From Arthrobacter sp. PM3 (GTDB lineage Bacteria > Actinomycetota > Actinomycetes > Actinomycetales > Micrococcaceae), in contig NZ_CP022314.1 in NCBI RefSeq assembly GCF_003352915.1, positions 2,950,997-3,014,996 on the forward strand: a stretch of 64,000 nt of DNA, written 5' to 3'. The position numbers were made by a program, and so were the translations under genes. Shown here piece after piece: positions 1 through 8,967 of this stretch (position 1 is its first letter; each line of letters begins with the position of its first letter). The notes beneath the pieces are model-generated. The model made no database searches and was not told the DNA's origin. It saw only the letters and a list, made by a program, of their open reading frames with translations.

Positions 1-250
1 TCATGATCACCGCCCGGTCCACCAGATCAAGCCGGTTGGACCCCGGCCGGACAGCGGGCACCGGGCCCGCCTCAACGCCTCCATCAACACCCATACGCAT
101 CTGCATGCCGCCAGTCTTGCCCAGCCACCGCTGCGTATTACTGCGCCACACCCCAATCCGGGCCGAGGCCTCCTTCACCGACACCCCCTGCCGCAGAAGT
201 GAAAAGAACTCATCCTTCAGCGCATCCGGCGCCGGATAACCACTCGGCAT
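1..250 (-). CDS. IS30-like transposase, N-terminal part (runs off left edge)
   Basis: The first 83 codons of a transposase gene are visible on the minus strand and continue beyond base 1. The ATG at 250-248 is preceded by GGAGGTTGC, a good ribosome binding site. The N-terminus reads like a helix-turn-helix (around residues 12-35: a phrase containing VSVKEASARIGV), and the last visible residues, NRLDLVDRAVIM, resemble the start of the IS30-type DNA-binding domain that precedes the DDE catalytic core. The core lies outside the window, so activity cannot be judged. The assignment to IS30 rests on my recognition of the N-terminal pattern and is moderately sure. Confidence 0.6.
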   Translation of the reverse strand, partial: MPSGYPAPDALKDEFFSLLRQGVSVKEASARIGVWRSNTQRWLGKTGGMQMRMGVDGGVEAGPVPAVRPGSNRLDLVDRAVIM

Positions 251-290
251 AGCAACCTCCAAAAACAGAATGTTGCAACGACCGTATGAT
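1..290 (-). mobile_element. End of an IS30-like insertion sequence
   Basis: The transposase gene starts about 20 bp inside what looks like a terminal sequence beginning near TGTTGCAACGACC (271-283). The exact tip and any target duplication cannot be set because the other end is outside the window. The element abuts the 3' side of the citrate response-regulator gene. Confidence 0.45.
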
Positions 291-312
291 TTTGCGCGCT
301 CCGGATCGGCTT

Positions 313-334
313 TAAGTGACCCCGCGTTGCTTGT
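313..334. repeat. 22-bp repeat arm (copy 1), next to the IS end
   Basis: This 22-bp sequence, containing GTGACCCCGCGTTGCTT, is identical to 4449-4470. At the second site it forms one arm of a long hairpin; here the partner arm is missing and the IS30-like element lies on that side. It sits directly behind the stop codon of the response-regulator gene (minus strand), where a terminator would be expected. Confidence 0.75.
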
Positions 335-335
335 G

Positions 336-1007
336 TCAGCGGCCGGCCGCGGCGGGGAGCCCGTACCGGTGCTCGGGCCGGCCGGTGGTGCCGTACCGCA
401 GCTGGATGTCGACGGCGCCGTCATCCGCGAGCGAGGACAGGTACCGCTGGGCCGTGGCCCGGGACACCCCCACCCGGGCGGCGACGTCGGCCGCCGAATA
501 TTGCTCGCCGGGAACCAGGGATTCCAGTACCGCGGCCTCGGTGGCGGACCGGGGCCGGGCCGAGGCCGCGACATCGCCCGGGATCAGGGCGCGCTTGGCG
601 CGTTCCACCGCTTCCTGGTTGACGGACCCGGGCTGGGACAGGATCCGGCGATAGCGGGCATAGGAGCGCAACTGCTGGGACAGGGACTCCGCCGTGAAAG
701 GCTTGAGCAGATAGCCCAGCGCCCCCCGGCGGAACGCGAGGCGGAGCGAGGCCGTGTCCGAGGCCGCGCTAAGAATCACCGTGTCCACGTCCAGCTGATG
801 CAGCAGGTCCAGGCCCGAGGCATCCGGCAGGTAGACATCCAGGAGCACCAGGTCCGGGCGCAGGCTGTGGATCGCCTGCAACGCCTGCGACGCCGTGCCG
901 GCCGGCGGCAGCGCCAGGAAGCCGGCCACCGAATCCACGTAGGCGGCGTGCAGCTTGGCGACATGGAAGTCGTCGTCGACAATCAGCACCCTGAAATCTT
1001 CAGACAT
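336..1007 (-). CDS. CitB/DctR-type response regulator
   Basis: A 223-residue response regulator, the usual length for the CitB/DpiA/DcuR group. The receiver domain covers about residues 5-120, with acidic pocket residues near 11-13, the phospho-acceptor Asp57 in LVLLDVYLP, the Ser/Thr of the LSAAS motif and Lys in LLKPF. A C-terminal DNA-binding domain (about 160-210, AADVAARVGVSRATAQRYL) follows. The ATG at 1007 was chosen because it overlaps the end of the sensor-kinase gene by 8 bp and starts the receiver domain directly; longer upstream extensions are low-complexity. With the kinase and the divergent CitMHS gene it most likely senses tri- or dicarboxylates and switches on uptake. Confidence 0.88.
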   Translation of the reverse strand: MSEDFRVLIVDDDFHVAKLHAAYVDSVAGFLALPPAGTASQALQAIHSLRPDLVLLDVYLPDASGLDLLHQLDVDTVILSAASDTASLRLAFRRGALGYLLKPFTAESLSQQLRSYARYRRILSQPGSVNQEAVERAKRALIPGDVAASARPRSATEAAVLESLVPGEQYSAADVAARVGVSRATAQRYLSSLADDGAVDIQLRYGTTGRPEHRYGLPAAAGR

Positions 1008-2739
1008 CGGTGTCCTTTCCGCTTGGTTCTGTGGCCGCCGGCATTGTGGTGCCGGGCAGTGTGGTCCCGGGCAGGGTGGCGACAAAGACGGCGCCCGGCC
1101 CGCCGGCGGAGCCCGGGTCCACGACCCGGACGTCGCCGCCGCGGCGGCGCGCCAGCTGCCGCGACAGCGCCAGCCCCAGGCCCTGCCCGGCGCCGGCCCG
1201 CGCCGGCCGGTCCGACGTCGTATACCCCTCCGCGAACACGGCCTCGGCCTCCGCGGCCGAGTACCCGGCGCCCAGACCGTCCCCGGAATCCGCGACGACG
1301 ATATGGAGGGTGCCGGGGCCGCCGTCGACGCCCGGTTCGTCCAGCACCTCCACCTCCACCCAGCGCTCGGCCGCGGCACCGGCCACGGCGGCGTTCACGG
1401 CGTTGTCGATCAGGTTCCCCAGGACGGTGGTGACGTCCTGCGGTTCGGTGACGTGGCCCCGGACCACGGATTCCGGGCCGAGGCGCAGGCTGACCCCGCG
1501 CTCGTCCGCCTCGACGCCCTTGGCCCCGATGAACGCCTGCAGGTACGGGTCCTGGAGCAGCGCGGCCTGGTCCACCGGGAAGGCCAGCGGCCCGGTCGCC
1601 ACCAGCCGGGCCAGGTACTCCTGGGCCTGCCGGGGCTGCCCGATGCTCATGAAGCCGGCGATCGTGTGCAGCTGGTTGGCGAACTCGTGGCGCTGCGCCC
1701 GCAGGGCGGCGGACATCGTTCCGACGGCGTCGAGCTGGCGGGTCAGCTGCTGCAGCTCGGTCCGGTCACGCAGCATCACCACCCAGCCCAGGTCCTCGCG
1801 GCCGTGCAGGGCCTTGCGGGCGCTCGCCACCAGGACCCGGCCGCCGGCCACGAGCTCCACGGCATCGCCCTCCGCCGCGTCGGCCCGGGTCAGGGCCTTC
1901 AGCTGGGGCGGCACCGGCGCACCGGCCCAGGCGGCGCCCGTGAGGTCGGGAACACCCAGAAGCCGCTGGGCGGCGGCATTGAAGACACTGACCCTGCCGT
2001 CGGCCGCCACGCCGATCACGCCGTCGTCGACCCCTTGCAGGACGGCCACCTGGTCGTGCACCAGGGTGCTGATTTCCTCCGGCTCAAGGCCGAGCGTCAG
2101 CCGCTGGAGCCGCCGGCGCAGCAGGAAAGACGCCAGCACGCCGGCCAGCAGGGCTCCGGCGGCCGTGACGGCGATGGGGATGATGTCCCGGGCCAGGCTT
2201 TGGCTGATCGATTCGGTCGAGTAACCCACGCTCACCTCGCCCACCACGGCCGTGGACCCGGGAGCGAACACCGGGACCTTGGCGCCGGCGGACGGGCCCA
2301 GCGTGCCGGTGTTGCGCGTGGTGACCTCCCTGCCGGCAAGGGCTTCGGAGGGGTCGGTGCTGACCTTTTCGCCCAGCCGTTCCGCCTCCGGGTGCGCCAG
2401 GCGGATGCCCGTCTCGTCCGTGATGACCACGAACAGGGCGCCGGTGCGGGTGCGGGCGCCCTCCGCGGCCGCCATCAGCGGTCCGGCCAGCAGCTCGGGC
2501 GCCGGGGGAGCGGCCGGCAGGGCGCTGATGGCCTGGACCTCGGCGCGCACGGACGGGTCCGAGGCCACGGTCCGGGCCAGGGTCAGTGCCTGGTTCTCCG
2601 CCTCGCGGCCCAGCCGCTCGTAGCTCAGCCAGGCGTGGACCGCACTGCTCAGGAGCACCACCAGCGCCACGACGCCCAGCTGCAGCAGCAGTGTCTGGGT
2701 GGAAAAACGCAGGGGCGGCAGGCCAGTGCGGCGCTTCAT
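1000..2739 (-). CDS. CitA/DcuS-type sensor histidine kinase
   Basis: A 579-residue membrane kinase. TM1 is at about residues 16-37, an extracytoplasmic PAS-like sensor at about 40-170, and TM2 (IIPIAVTAAGALLAGVLASF) follows. Then come a cytoplasmic PAS domain, the phospho-acceptor region RAQRHEFANQLHTIAGF, and a HATPase domain with NLIDNAVNA and GQGLGLALSRQ. This order and the RHxFxNxL signature define the CitA/DpiB/DcuS family, which binds citrate or C4-dicarboxylates outside the cell. The ATG at 2739 follows an AGGAG site; an in-frame start further upstream would add only 18 unlike residues. Its stop overlaps the regulator start by 8 bp, so the two are translationally coupled. Confidence 0.88.
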   Translation of the reverse strand: MKRRTGLPPLRFSTQTLLLQLGVVALVVLLSSAVHAWLSYERLGREAENQALTLARTVASDPSVRAEVQAISALPAAPPAPELLAGPLMAAAEGARTRTGALFVVITDETGIRLAHPEAERLGEKVSTDPSEALAGREVTTRNTGTLGPSAGAKVPVFAPGSTAVVGEVSVGYSTESISQSLARDIIPIAVTAAGALLAGVLASFLLRRRLQRLTLGLEPEEISTLVHDQVAVLQGVDDGVIGVAADGRVSVFNAAAQRLLGVPDLTGAAWAGAPVPPQLKALTRADAAEGDAVELVAGGRVLVASARKALHGREDLGWVVMLRDRTELQQLTRQLDAVGTMSAALRAQRHEFANQLHTIAGFMSIGQPRQAQEYLARLVATGPLAFPVDQAALLQDPYLQAFIGAKGVEADERGVSLRLGPESVVRGHVTEPQDVTTVLGNLIDNAVNAAVAGAAAERWVEVEVLDEPGVDGGPGTLHIVVADSGDGLGAGYSAAEAEAVFAEGYTTSDRPARAGAGQGLGLALSRQLARRRGGDVRVVDPGSAGGPGAVFVATLPGTTLPGTTMPAATEPSGKDTDV

Positions 2740-2869
2740 CGGGGCTCCTGCCTGGGGAACGGAACGGGTGTGAGCAAAATGCGCAAAATGCATCCAATAA
2801 GCAGTATGCCAATCAATTGAGCCAAAGGCCCAGCCGTGACGGGCGCCACTCTAACGTCTGTAGTGCGCA

Positions 2870-2888
2870 TCACACCGTAGTGGTGTCA
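2870..2888. promoter_or_regulatory. Dyad between the two-component genes and the citrate transporter
   Basis: TCACACC-GTAGT-GGTGTCA forms 7-bp arms with one mismatch around a 5-bp centre, 22 bp upstream of the transporter start. It is a candidate binding site for the neighbouring response regulator; that link is inference. Confidence 0.45.
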
Positions 2889-2910
2889 TTCAAAGAAGAA
2901 GGAGCCGGCC

Positions 2911-4377
2911 GTGCTGGTATTACTAGGATTCGCCATGATCGCGGTCTTCATGGTGCTGATCATGACGAAGAAGCTGACGCCCGTCCTGGCGCTCATCATC
3001 GTTCCCACGATTTTCGGGCTTTTCGCCGGCGCCGGCCTCGGCATCGGACCCATGGTCATGGACTCCATGAAGTCCATGACGTCCACGGCCGCCCTGCTGA
3101 TGTTCGCCATCATCTACTTCGGCCTGATGATCGACGTCGGGCTGTTCGACCCGCTGGTGAAGTTCATCCTGCGCAAGCTCGGCAACGACCCCGCCAAGGT
3201 GGTCCTCGGCACGGCCATCCTTGCCGCCGCGGTGTCGCTCGACGGCGACGGCTCCACCACCTTCATCCTCACCACTGCGGCCATGCTGCCGGTCTACCTC
3301 CGGCTCAAGATGAGCCCCGTCGTCCTGACCTGCGTCGCCGGCCTGGCCAACGGCACCATGAACATCCTGCCGTGGGGCGGCCCCACGGCCCGTGCCGCGA
3401 CCGCGCTGAAGCTGGACGTCAACGACGTCTTCGTCCCGATGATCCCGTCCCTCATTGTGGGCCTGGTCGTGGTGCTCGCCTTCTCTTGGCTCCTCGGCCT
3501 GCAGGAACGCAACCGCCTCCGCGCCGTCGCCCCGGAAATCTGGGGCGTGCCGGAAACGGCTGAAGAGTTCGACGGCGGCGCAGCGGCCGGCAGCGCGGCC
3601 GGCGGTTCCGGCAACGGCGGCCCGGGTTCGACCCCCGCTGCGGGCAAGCCGGGCACCGGCGGCGCCGGCGTCGCAGTCCTGGAGCGCACGGAGCTCCTGG
3701 TCGATGAGCACGACACCGCCATGGCGGACACCGCCCTGGACCCCAACCGCGCCACCCTGCGTCCCAAGCTGTTCTGGTTCAACCTCGGCCTCACCGTCGC
3801 CGTCATGGCCACCCTCGTCGCCAACATCATCCCGCTCCCGTTCGTCTTCATGGTCGGCGCGGCCATCGCCCTGCTGGTCAACTTCCCCAAGGTCAAGGAC
3901 CAGGGCGCCCAGCTGATCGCCCACGCACCCTCGATCGTCGCCGTCGTTAGCATGGTCATGGCCGCCGCGGTCCTGACCGGCGTCCTCAACGGCACCGGCA
4001 TGGTCAAGGCCATGTCCGAATGGCTCGTCCAGATCATCCCGGCGGACATGGGACCGCTCATGGCCGTCATCACCGGCGTCCTGAGCATCCCGATGACGTT
4101 CTTCATGAGCAACGACGCCTTCTACTTCGGCGTCCTGCCGGTCCTCAGCGAGACGGCCGCCCACTACGGCGTCGGCGCCGCCGACATGGCGCGCGCCTCC
4201 ATCACCGGCCAGCCCTTCCACCTGCAGAGCCCCCTGGTCCCGGCCATCCTGCTCCTGGTCTCCCTGGCCAAGGTGGACCTCGGCGACCACCACAAGAAGG
4301 TGCTCTGGCGCACGGCTGTCATCTCCCTGGTGATGCTCGGGGTGGGAGTCCTCACCGGAGCCATCGGCGTCGGCTGA
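2911..4377 (+). CDS. CitMHS-family citrate:proton (metal-citrate) symporter
   Basis: A 488-residue membrane transporter that starts with GTG at 2911 after AAGAAGGAG. It has about 11-12 hydrophobic segments in two halves, split by a Gly/Ala-rich cytoplasmic loop at about residues 215-270. Motifs typical of CitMHS/CitM proteins are present, including SLDGDGSTTFILT in the first half and FFMSNDAFYFGVLPVL in the second. Family members import citrate complexed with Mg2+ or Ca2+. It is divergent from the CitA/CitB-like two-component pair, the usual regulatory partner. The Gly-rich central loop is longer than in Bacillus CitM as I know it. Confidence 0.9.
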   Translation: MLVLLGFAMIAVFMVLIMTKKLTPVLALIIVPTIFGLFAGAGLGIGPMVMDSMKSMTSTAALLMFAIIYFGLMIDVGLFDPLVKFILRKLGNDPAKVVLGTAILAAAVSLDGDGSTTFILTTAAMLPVYLRLKMSPVVLTCVAGLANGTMNILPWGGPTARAATALKLDVNDVFVPMIPSLIVGLVVVLAFSWLLGLQERNRLRAVAPEIWGVPETAEEFDGGAAAGSAAGGSGNGGPGSTPAAGKPGTGGAGVAVLERTELLVDEHDTAMADTALDPNRATLRPKLFWFNLGLTVAVMATLVANIIPLPFVFMVGAAIALLVNFPKVKDQGAQLIAHAPSIVAVVSMVMAAAVLTGVLNGTGMVKAMSEWLVQIIPADMGPLMAVITGVLSIPMTFFMSNDAFYFGVLPVLSETAAHYGVGAADMARASITGQPFHLQSPLVPAILLLVSLAKVDLGDHHKKVLWRTAVISLVMLGVGVLTGAIGVG

Positions 4378-4399
4378 CCCGCCCCTCCCGCACCGCCAA

Positions 4400-4468
4400 A
4401 AGCAACGCGGGGTCACCTACGGCCCATTCCGGACGCCCGGACGGACCGTAAGTGACCCCGCGTTGCTT
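4400..4468. terminator. Long hairpin carrying the 22-bp repeat
   Basis: AAGCAACGCGGGGTCAC (4400-4416) pairs perfectly with GTGACCCCGCGTTGCTT (4452-4468) around a 35-nt loop that can pair further at its base. It lies between the transporter and gatC and can act as a terminator for the former. The right arm is the same sequence as 313-334. A shortened relative, TGACCCCGCGTTGG, is at 15783-15796. Confidence 0.7.
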
Positions 4469-4516
4469 GTTAGTAGACTGGGACGGAAAACAATCCGTAC
4501 CTTGCAGGGGAGATCC

Positions 4517-4813
4517 ATGGCTGCGATCAACCGCGACGACGTTGCGCATCTTGCGCGTCTCGCGCACATCGAGATGAGTGCTGAAGAGCTGGACAGGATG
4601 GCCGGCGAACTCGCCGTCATCGTGGAATCGGTGAAGTCCGTAAGTGAAGCCGCCGGTGATGATGTCCCGGCCACCTCGCACCCGATCCCGTTGAGCAACG
4701 TCTTCCGGGAAGACGTCGTGGGCCACACGTTCACCGCCGAGCAGTCCCTCTCCGGCGCGCCCGATGCGTATGAGGGCCGCTTCAAGGTCCCGGCAATCCT
4801 GGATGAGGACTAA
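4517..4813 (+). CDS. gatC: Asp/Glu-tRNA amidotransferase subunit C
   Basis: A 98-residue protein of the normal GatC length. It begins [16 protein letters not shown] and ends with the family-typical [18 protein letters not shown]. GatC wraps around GatA and stabilises the GatCAB complex that converts misacylated Glu-tRNA-Gln (and Asp-tRNA-Asn where relevant) to the amide. The ATG at 4517 follows GGGGAG. It is the first gene of gatCAB, four bases from gatA. Confidence 0.97.
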   Translation: MAAINRDDVAHLARLAHIEMSAEELDRMAGELAVIVESVKSVSEAAGDDVPATSHPIPLSNVFREDVVGHTFTAEQSLSGAPDAYEGRFKVPAILDED

Positions 4814-4817
4814 GACC

Positions 4818-6395
4818 ATGACTGACACCAACGAACTGATCCGCCTCTCCGCCGCCGCGCTCGCAGAGAAGCTGGCCGCCCGCGAGGTCACCGCCGTCGA
4901 GGTCACCCAGGCCTATCTGGACCGGATTGCCGCCGTTGACGGCAAGGTCAACGCCTTCCTGCACGTCAACGCCGACGAAGCCCTCGCCGTCGCCGCCGAG
5001 GTGGACGCGATCCGCGCCGCCGGCGGTGCCGAGGCCGAGGCCCTGCACGTCCTGGCCGGCGTGCCGATCGCCGTCAAGGACCTCATCGTCACGATCGGCC
5101 AGCCCACCACAGCCGGGTCGAAGATCCTCGAAGGCTGGCACAGCCCCTACGACGCCACGGTCGTGGAGCGGCTGCGCGCCGCGAAAATGCCGATCCTGGG
5201 CAAGACCAACCTCGACGAATTCGCGATGGGCTCCTCCACCGAGCACTCCGCCTACGGCCCCACCCGCAACCCGTGGGACCTGGACCGCATCCCGGGCGGC
5301 TCCGGCGGCGGTTCCGCCGCCGCCGTCGCGGCCTTCGAGGCCCCGCTGGCCCTCGGCACCGACACCGGCGGATCCATCCGCCAGCCCGGCGCCGTGACCG
5401 GCACAGTCGGCGTCAAACCCACCTACGGCAGCGTCTCCCGCTACGGCGCCATCGCCATGGCCTCCTCGCTGGACCAGATCGGCCCGGTCTCCCGCACCGT
5501 GCTCGACTCGGCCCTGCTGCACCAGGTGATCGGCGGCCACGACCCGCGTGACTCCACCTCCCTGCCGGACCCGCTCGAGGACCTCGTGGCCGCGGCCCGC
5601 ACCGGCAACGTCGAGGGCATGAAGATCGGCATCATCAAGGAACTGCACGGCGAGGGCTACCAGGCCGGCGTCGAAAACCGCTTCAACGAGTCCCTCGAGC
5701 TGCTCAAGGGCGCCGGGGCAGAGATGGTCGAGGTCTCCTGCCCCAACTTCAAGTACGCCCTCGGCGCCTACTACCTGATCATGCCCTCCGAGGCCTCCTC
5801 CAACCTGGCCAAGTTCGACGGCGTCCGGTTCGGCCTGCGGGTGCTGCCCGAAGAGGGCCCGCTGACGATCGAACGCGTCATGGGCGCCACCCGTGCCGCC
5901 GGCTTCGGCGACGAGGTCAAGCGGCGCATCATCCTGGGCACCTACGCCCTGAGCGCCGGCTACTACGACGCCTACTACGGCTCGGCGCAGAAGGTGCGCA
6001 CCCTGATTCAGCGCGACTTCGAGGCCGCGTTCGCCCAGGCCGACGTCCTGATTTCCCCGACGGCGCCCACCACGGCGTTCAAGCTCGGCGAGAAGCTCAA
6101 CGACCCGCTGGCCATGTACCTCAACGACGTTGCCACCATCCCCGCCAACATGGCCGGTGTCCCCGGCCTCTCCCTGCCCGGCGGCCTGGCCGACGAGGAC
6201 GGGCTGCCGGTCGGCATCCAGCTGCTGGCCCCGGCCCGCCAGGACGCCCGGCTGTACCGCGTCGGCGCCGTGCTGGAATCCCTGCTCGAGGCGCAGTGGG
6301 GCGGCCCGCTGCTGGCGAAGGCCCCCGCGCTTACTGATTCTTCTGCGGCTGATTCTGCCGCTGCTGCCGCCCTGAGCCACGGAGGTTCACACTAA
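4818..6395 (+). CDS. gatA: Asp/Glu-tRNA amidotransferase subunit A
   Basis: A 525-residue amidase-signature enzyme that releases ammonia from glutamine for the GatB kinase/transamidase site. The Ser-cisSer-Lys triad is visible: Lys87 in GVPIAVKDL, cis-Ser162 in the Gly-rich segment [10 protein letters not shown], and nucleophile Ser186 in DTGGSIRQP. The spacing equals that of known GatA. The ATG at 4818 lies 4 bp after the gatC stop. The C-terminal 20 residues are Ala/Ser-rich and dispensable-looking. The last base of its stop codon is shared with the gatB start. Confidence 0.97.
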   Translation: MTDTNELIRLSAAALAEKLAAREVTAVEVTQAYLDRIAAVDGKVNAFLHVNADEALAVAAEVDAIRAAGGAEAEALHVLAGVPIAVKDLIVTIGQPTTAGSKILEGWHSPYDATVVERLRAAKMPILGKTNLDEFAMGSSTEHSAYGPTRNPWDLDRIPGGSGGGSAAAVAAFEAPLALGTDTGGSIRQPGAVTGTVGVKPTYGSVSRYGAIAMASSLDQIGPVSRTVLDSALLHQVIGGHDPRDSTSLPDPLEDLVAAARTGNVEGMKIGIIKELHGEGYQAGVENRFNESLELLKGAGAEMVEVSCPNFKYALGAYYLIMPSEASSNLAKFDGVRFGLRVLPEEGPLTIERVMGATRAAGFGDEVKRRIILGTYALSAGYYDAYYGSAQKVRTLIQRDFEAAFAQADVLISPTAPTTAFKLGEKLNDPLAMYLNDVATIPANMAGVPGLSLPGGLADEDGLPVGIQLLAPARQDARLYRVGAVLESLLEAQWGGPLLAKAPALTDSSAADSAAAAALSHGGSH

Positions 6396-7900
6396 TGACT
6401 GACGCAACCCTGAGCTTCGACGAGGCCATGGAGAAGTACGATCCCGTCCTGGGGTTCGAGGTCCACGTGGAGCTCAACACCAAGACCAAGATGTTCTCCT
6501 CCGCGCCGAACGTCTTCGGTGACGAGCCAAACACGAACGTCAACGAGGTGGACCTGGGCCTGCCCGGCGTGCTGCCCGTGGTGAACAAGACCGCGATCGA
6601 ATCCTCGATCAAGATCGGTCTGGCCCTGAACTGCAAGATCGCCGAGTCCTGCCGCTTCGCCCGGAAGAACTACTTCTACCCGGACACCCCGAAGAACTTC
6701 CAGACCTCCCAGTACGACGAGCCCATCGCGTACGACGGCTACCTGGACGTCGAGCTCTCCGACGGTACCGTGTTCCGGGTCGAGATCGAACGCGCCCACA
6801 TGGAAGAGGACGCCGGCAAACTGACCCACATGGGCGGCGCCGCAGGCCGCATCCAGGGCGCCGACTACTCGCTGGTGGACTACAACCGCTCCGGCGTGCC
6901 GCTGGTGGAAATCGTCACCAAGCCGATCGAGGGTGCCGGCAGCCGTGCGCCCGAACTCGCCAAGGCCTACGTGGCTGCCGTCCGCGAGATCGTCAAGAAC
7001 CTCGGCGTTTCGGACGCGCGGATGGAGCGCGGCAACGTCCGCTGCGACGCCAACGTCTCGCTGCGCCCGCACGGCCGCGAACGCTTCGGAATCCGCTCCG
7101 AAACCAAGAACGTGAACTCGCTGCGCGCCGTCGAACACGCCGTCCGCTACGAGATCCAGCGCCACGCCGCCGTCCTGGACTCCGGCGAGCCGGTCATTCA
7201 GGAGACCCGGCACTGGCACGAGGACACCCGCACTACCACCTCGGGCCGGGCCAAGTCCGACGCCGACGACTACCGCTACTTCCCCGAGCCGGACCTCGTC
7301 CCCGTGGTCGCCTCCCGCGAGTGGGTCGAGGAGCTCCGCGCCACCCTGCCCGAGCCGCCGGCCGCCCGCCGCAAACGCCTGCAGGCCGACTGGGGCTACT
7401 CCGACCTCGAGTTCCGCGACGTCGTCAACGCCGGCGTCCTGGACGAGATCGAGGAAACCATCGCCGCCGGCGCCACCGCCACCGTGGCCCGCAAATGGTG
7501 GATGGGCGAGATTGTGGGACGCGCCAAGAACGCCGACGTCGACCCCGGCCAGCTCGGCGTCAACCCGGCCACCATCGTGGAACTGAACAAGATGTTCGAG
7601 GACGGCAAGATCAACAACAAGATGGCTTCCGAGGTCCTGGACGGCGTGCTCGCCGGCGAAGGCACCCCGGCGGAAATCGTGGAAAAGCGCGGCCTCGCCG
7701 TGGTCTCCGACGACGGCCCCCTGCTCGAAGCCATCGACGCGGCCCTCGCGGCGCAGCCCGACGTCGCCGACAAGATCCGCGGCGGCAAGGTCCAGGCGAT
7801 CGGCGCGATCGTCGGCGGCGTCATGAAGGCCACCCGCGGCCAGGCCGACGCCGGCCGCGTCCGGGAACTGATCCTTCAGAAGCTCGGCGTCGAAGGCTAA
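6395..7900 (+). CDS. gatB: Asp/Glu-tRNA amidotransferase subunit B
   Basis: A 501-residue GatB. The N-terminal GatB/E catalytic cradle begins near residue 15 ([19 protein letters not shown]) and includes HMEEDAGK and [12 protein letters not shown]. The C-terminal YqeY/tail domain (about 350-500) binds the tRNA elbow. It phosphorylates the tRNA-bound glutamate or aspartate and amidates it with ammonia from GatA. The start overlaps the gatA stop by one base (TAATG). Full length and intact. Confidence 0.97.
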   Translation: MTDATLSFDEAMEKYDPVLGFEVHVELNTKTKMFSSAPNVFGDEPNTNVNEVDLGLPGVLPVVNKTAIESSIKIGLALNCKIAESCRFARKNYFYPDTPKNFQTSQYDEPIAYDGYLDVELSDGTVFRVEIERAHMEEDAGKLTHMGGAAGRIQGADYSLVDYNRSGVPLVEIVTKPIEGAGSRAPELAKAYVAAVREIVKNLGVSDARMERGNVRCDANVSLRPHGRERFGIRSETKNVNSLRAVEHAVRYEIQRHAAVLDSGEPVIQETRHWHEDTRTTTSGRAKSDADDYRYFPEPDLVPVVASREWVEELRATLPEPPAARRKRLQADWGYSDLEFRDVVNAGVLDEIEETIAAGATATVARKWWMGEIVGRAKNADVDPGQLGVNPATIVELNKMFEDGKINNKMASEVLDGVLAGEGTPAEIVEKRGLAVVSDDGPLLEAIDAALAAQPDVADKIRGGKVQAIGAIVGGVMKATRGQADAGRVRELILQKLGVEG

Positions 7901-7903
7901 GCC

Positions 7904-8821
7904 TCAGCCGCCCACCAACCCGGTCATGATGGTCTGCAATGCTTCGCAGACCATCATGACCGATTTGCGTTTAAGGTTCTCCGGCCGGGCCAGGATGTCG
8001 ATCCGGCGCCGGGTGCTGATCCCGGCGAGCGGCCGCAGCACAATGTCCGGGTTGAGCACGGGCCGCGCCGTGTGCCGGGGCAGCAGCCCGATCACTCCGC
8101 CGGCCGCGACCAGCGCCGCGACGGTCGAGTAGTCGTTGATCCGGTGCACAATATTCAGCTCCCGGCTCGAGACGGCAGCGACGGCGGAGAGCACATCCGC
8201 GGGGGAGTATCCGGCGCGGCTGGTCACCCACGGTTCACCGACGACGTCGTCCGCCGTCACCGCCGCCTGGCCAGCCAGCCGGTGCCCGGCCGGCAGCGCC
8301 ACGTCCAGCGGCTCATGCGCGAGTGGAATCACCGCGACGCGTTCCTCGGGCCAGCGCGGGCTGTGGTCCATCCGGTGCGCCAGCACCAGGTCGTAGCGCG
8401 CGGTCAGGGCCGGGAAGTCCTGCTGGGCCACGTCCTCGTCGGAGAGCAGGATCCTGGGCCGGCCCGGGCCGTCCAGGAGCCGGGCGAGCGGGGCGAACAG
8501 GGCCTGCCCCGCGCTGTGGAACCCGCTGAGCGTCACCGGCGCCACGGGCGAGCCGTGGTACGCGCCGATCGCCGTCTTCGCATCCGCCATGGCGCTGACG
8601 ACGGCGGCCCCCGCGTCCGCGAGGACCTGCCCGGCCTCCGTGAGCACCAGGTTCCGGCCCTCCTTCCGGGTCAGCGGCACCTCCACGGACTTCTGCAGCG
8701 CGGCCAGCTGCTGCGACACGGCCGAGGGCGTCACGAGGAGGGTTTCGGCGACGGCCTTGACGCTGCCCAGGGCGCCGAGTTCGCGCAGCATCTCCAGCTG
8801 GTGGATTTCCATGCGAGCCAT
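7904..8821 (-). CDS. LysR-type regulator, divergent from tdh-kbl
   Basis: A LysR protein of about 305 residues. The winged HTH is at residues about 5-65 (IHQLEMLRELGALGSVKAVA followed by TPSAVSQQL), with an effector-binding domain after it. The start is uncertain between 8836, 8821 and 8812; none has a good ribosome binding site, and the HTH is intact from any of them. It is transcribed away from tdh-kbl across a 146-bp gap containing two dyads, so it may control threonine breakdown. That role is inferred from position only. Its last codons contain a 14-bp perfect inverted repeat. Confidence 0.85.
   Translation of the reverse strand: MARMEIHQLEMLRELGALGSVKAVAETLLVTPSAVSQQLAALQKSVEVPLTRKEGRNLVLTEAGQVLADAGAAVVSAMADAKTAIGAYHGSPVAPVTLSGFHSAGQALFAPLARLLDGPGRPRILLSDEDVAQQDFPALTARYDLVLAHRMDHSPRWPEERVAVIPLAHEPLDVALPAGHRLAGQAAVTADDVVGEPWVTSRAGYSPADVLSAVAAVSSRELNIVHRINDYSTVAALVAAGGVIGLLPRHTARPVLNPDIVLRPLAGISTRRRIDILARPENLKRKSVMMVCEALQTIMTGLVGG
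7924..7959. repeat. 14-bp inverted repeat inside the 3' end of the LysR gene
   Basis: TCATGATGGTCTGC (7924-7937) and GCAGACCATCATGA (7946-7959) are perfect complements around an 8-nt loop. The repeat is inside the coding region, encoding residues near the C-terminus, between convergent gatB and LysR. It may act as a terminator for gatB, although no T-run follows on the plus strand. Confidence 0.7.
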
Positions 8822-8842
8822 TCTATGCAACAGCAATTCCTA

Positions 8843-8912
8843 AATCGTCGATTGAGAAAAATTCGGTTGTGCTAAACCTTTCTGGTGGGTCTAATGGGGT
8901 GAGTTGACCCAC
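8843..8912. promoter_or_regulatory. Two dyads in the LysR-tdh intergenic region
   Basis: AATCG-T-CGATT (8843-8853) is a perfect palindrome. GTGGGTC (8885-8891) and GACCCAC (8906-8912) form a second inverted repeat separated by 14 bp. These are candidate sites for the adjacent LysR protein; binding is inferred. Confidence 0.4.
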
Positions 8913-8967
8913 ACGCCCGTGCCGCGCGGCGCAACGCAGTGCAGACCAAACACAGATAGGACAGTCC

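Noticed and set aside
955..2820. 621-codon plus-strand frame opposite the citrate sensor kinase
   Set aside because: Low-complexity Arg/Gly/Gln composition; the minus strand encodes a complete kinase.
4782..6380. Long minus-strand frame opposite gatA
   Set aside because: Typical GC-rich antisense shadow with Gly/Asp/Val-rich composition; gatA has all catalytic residues.
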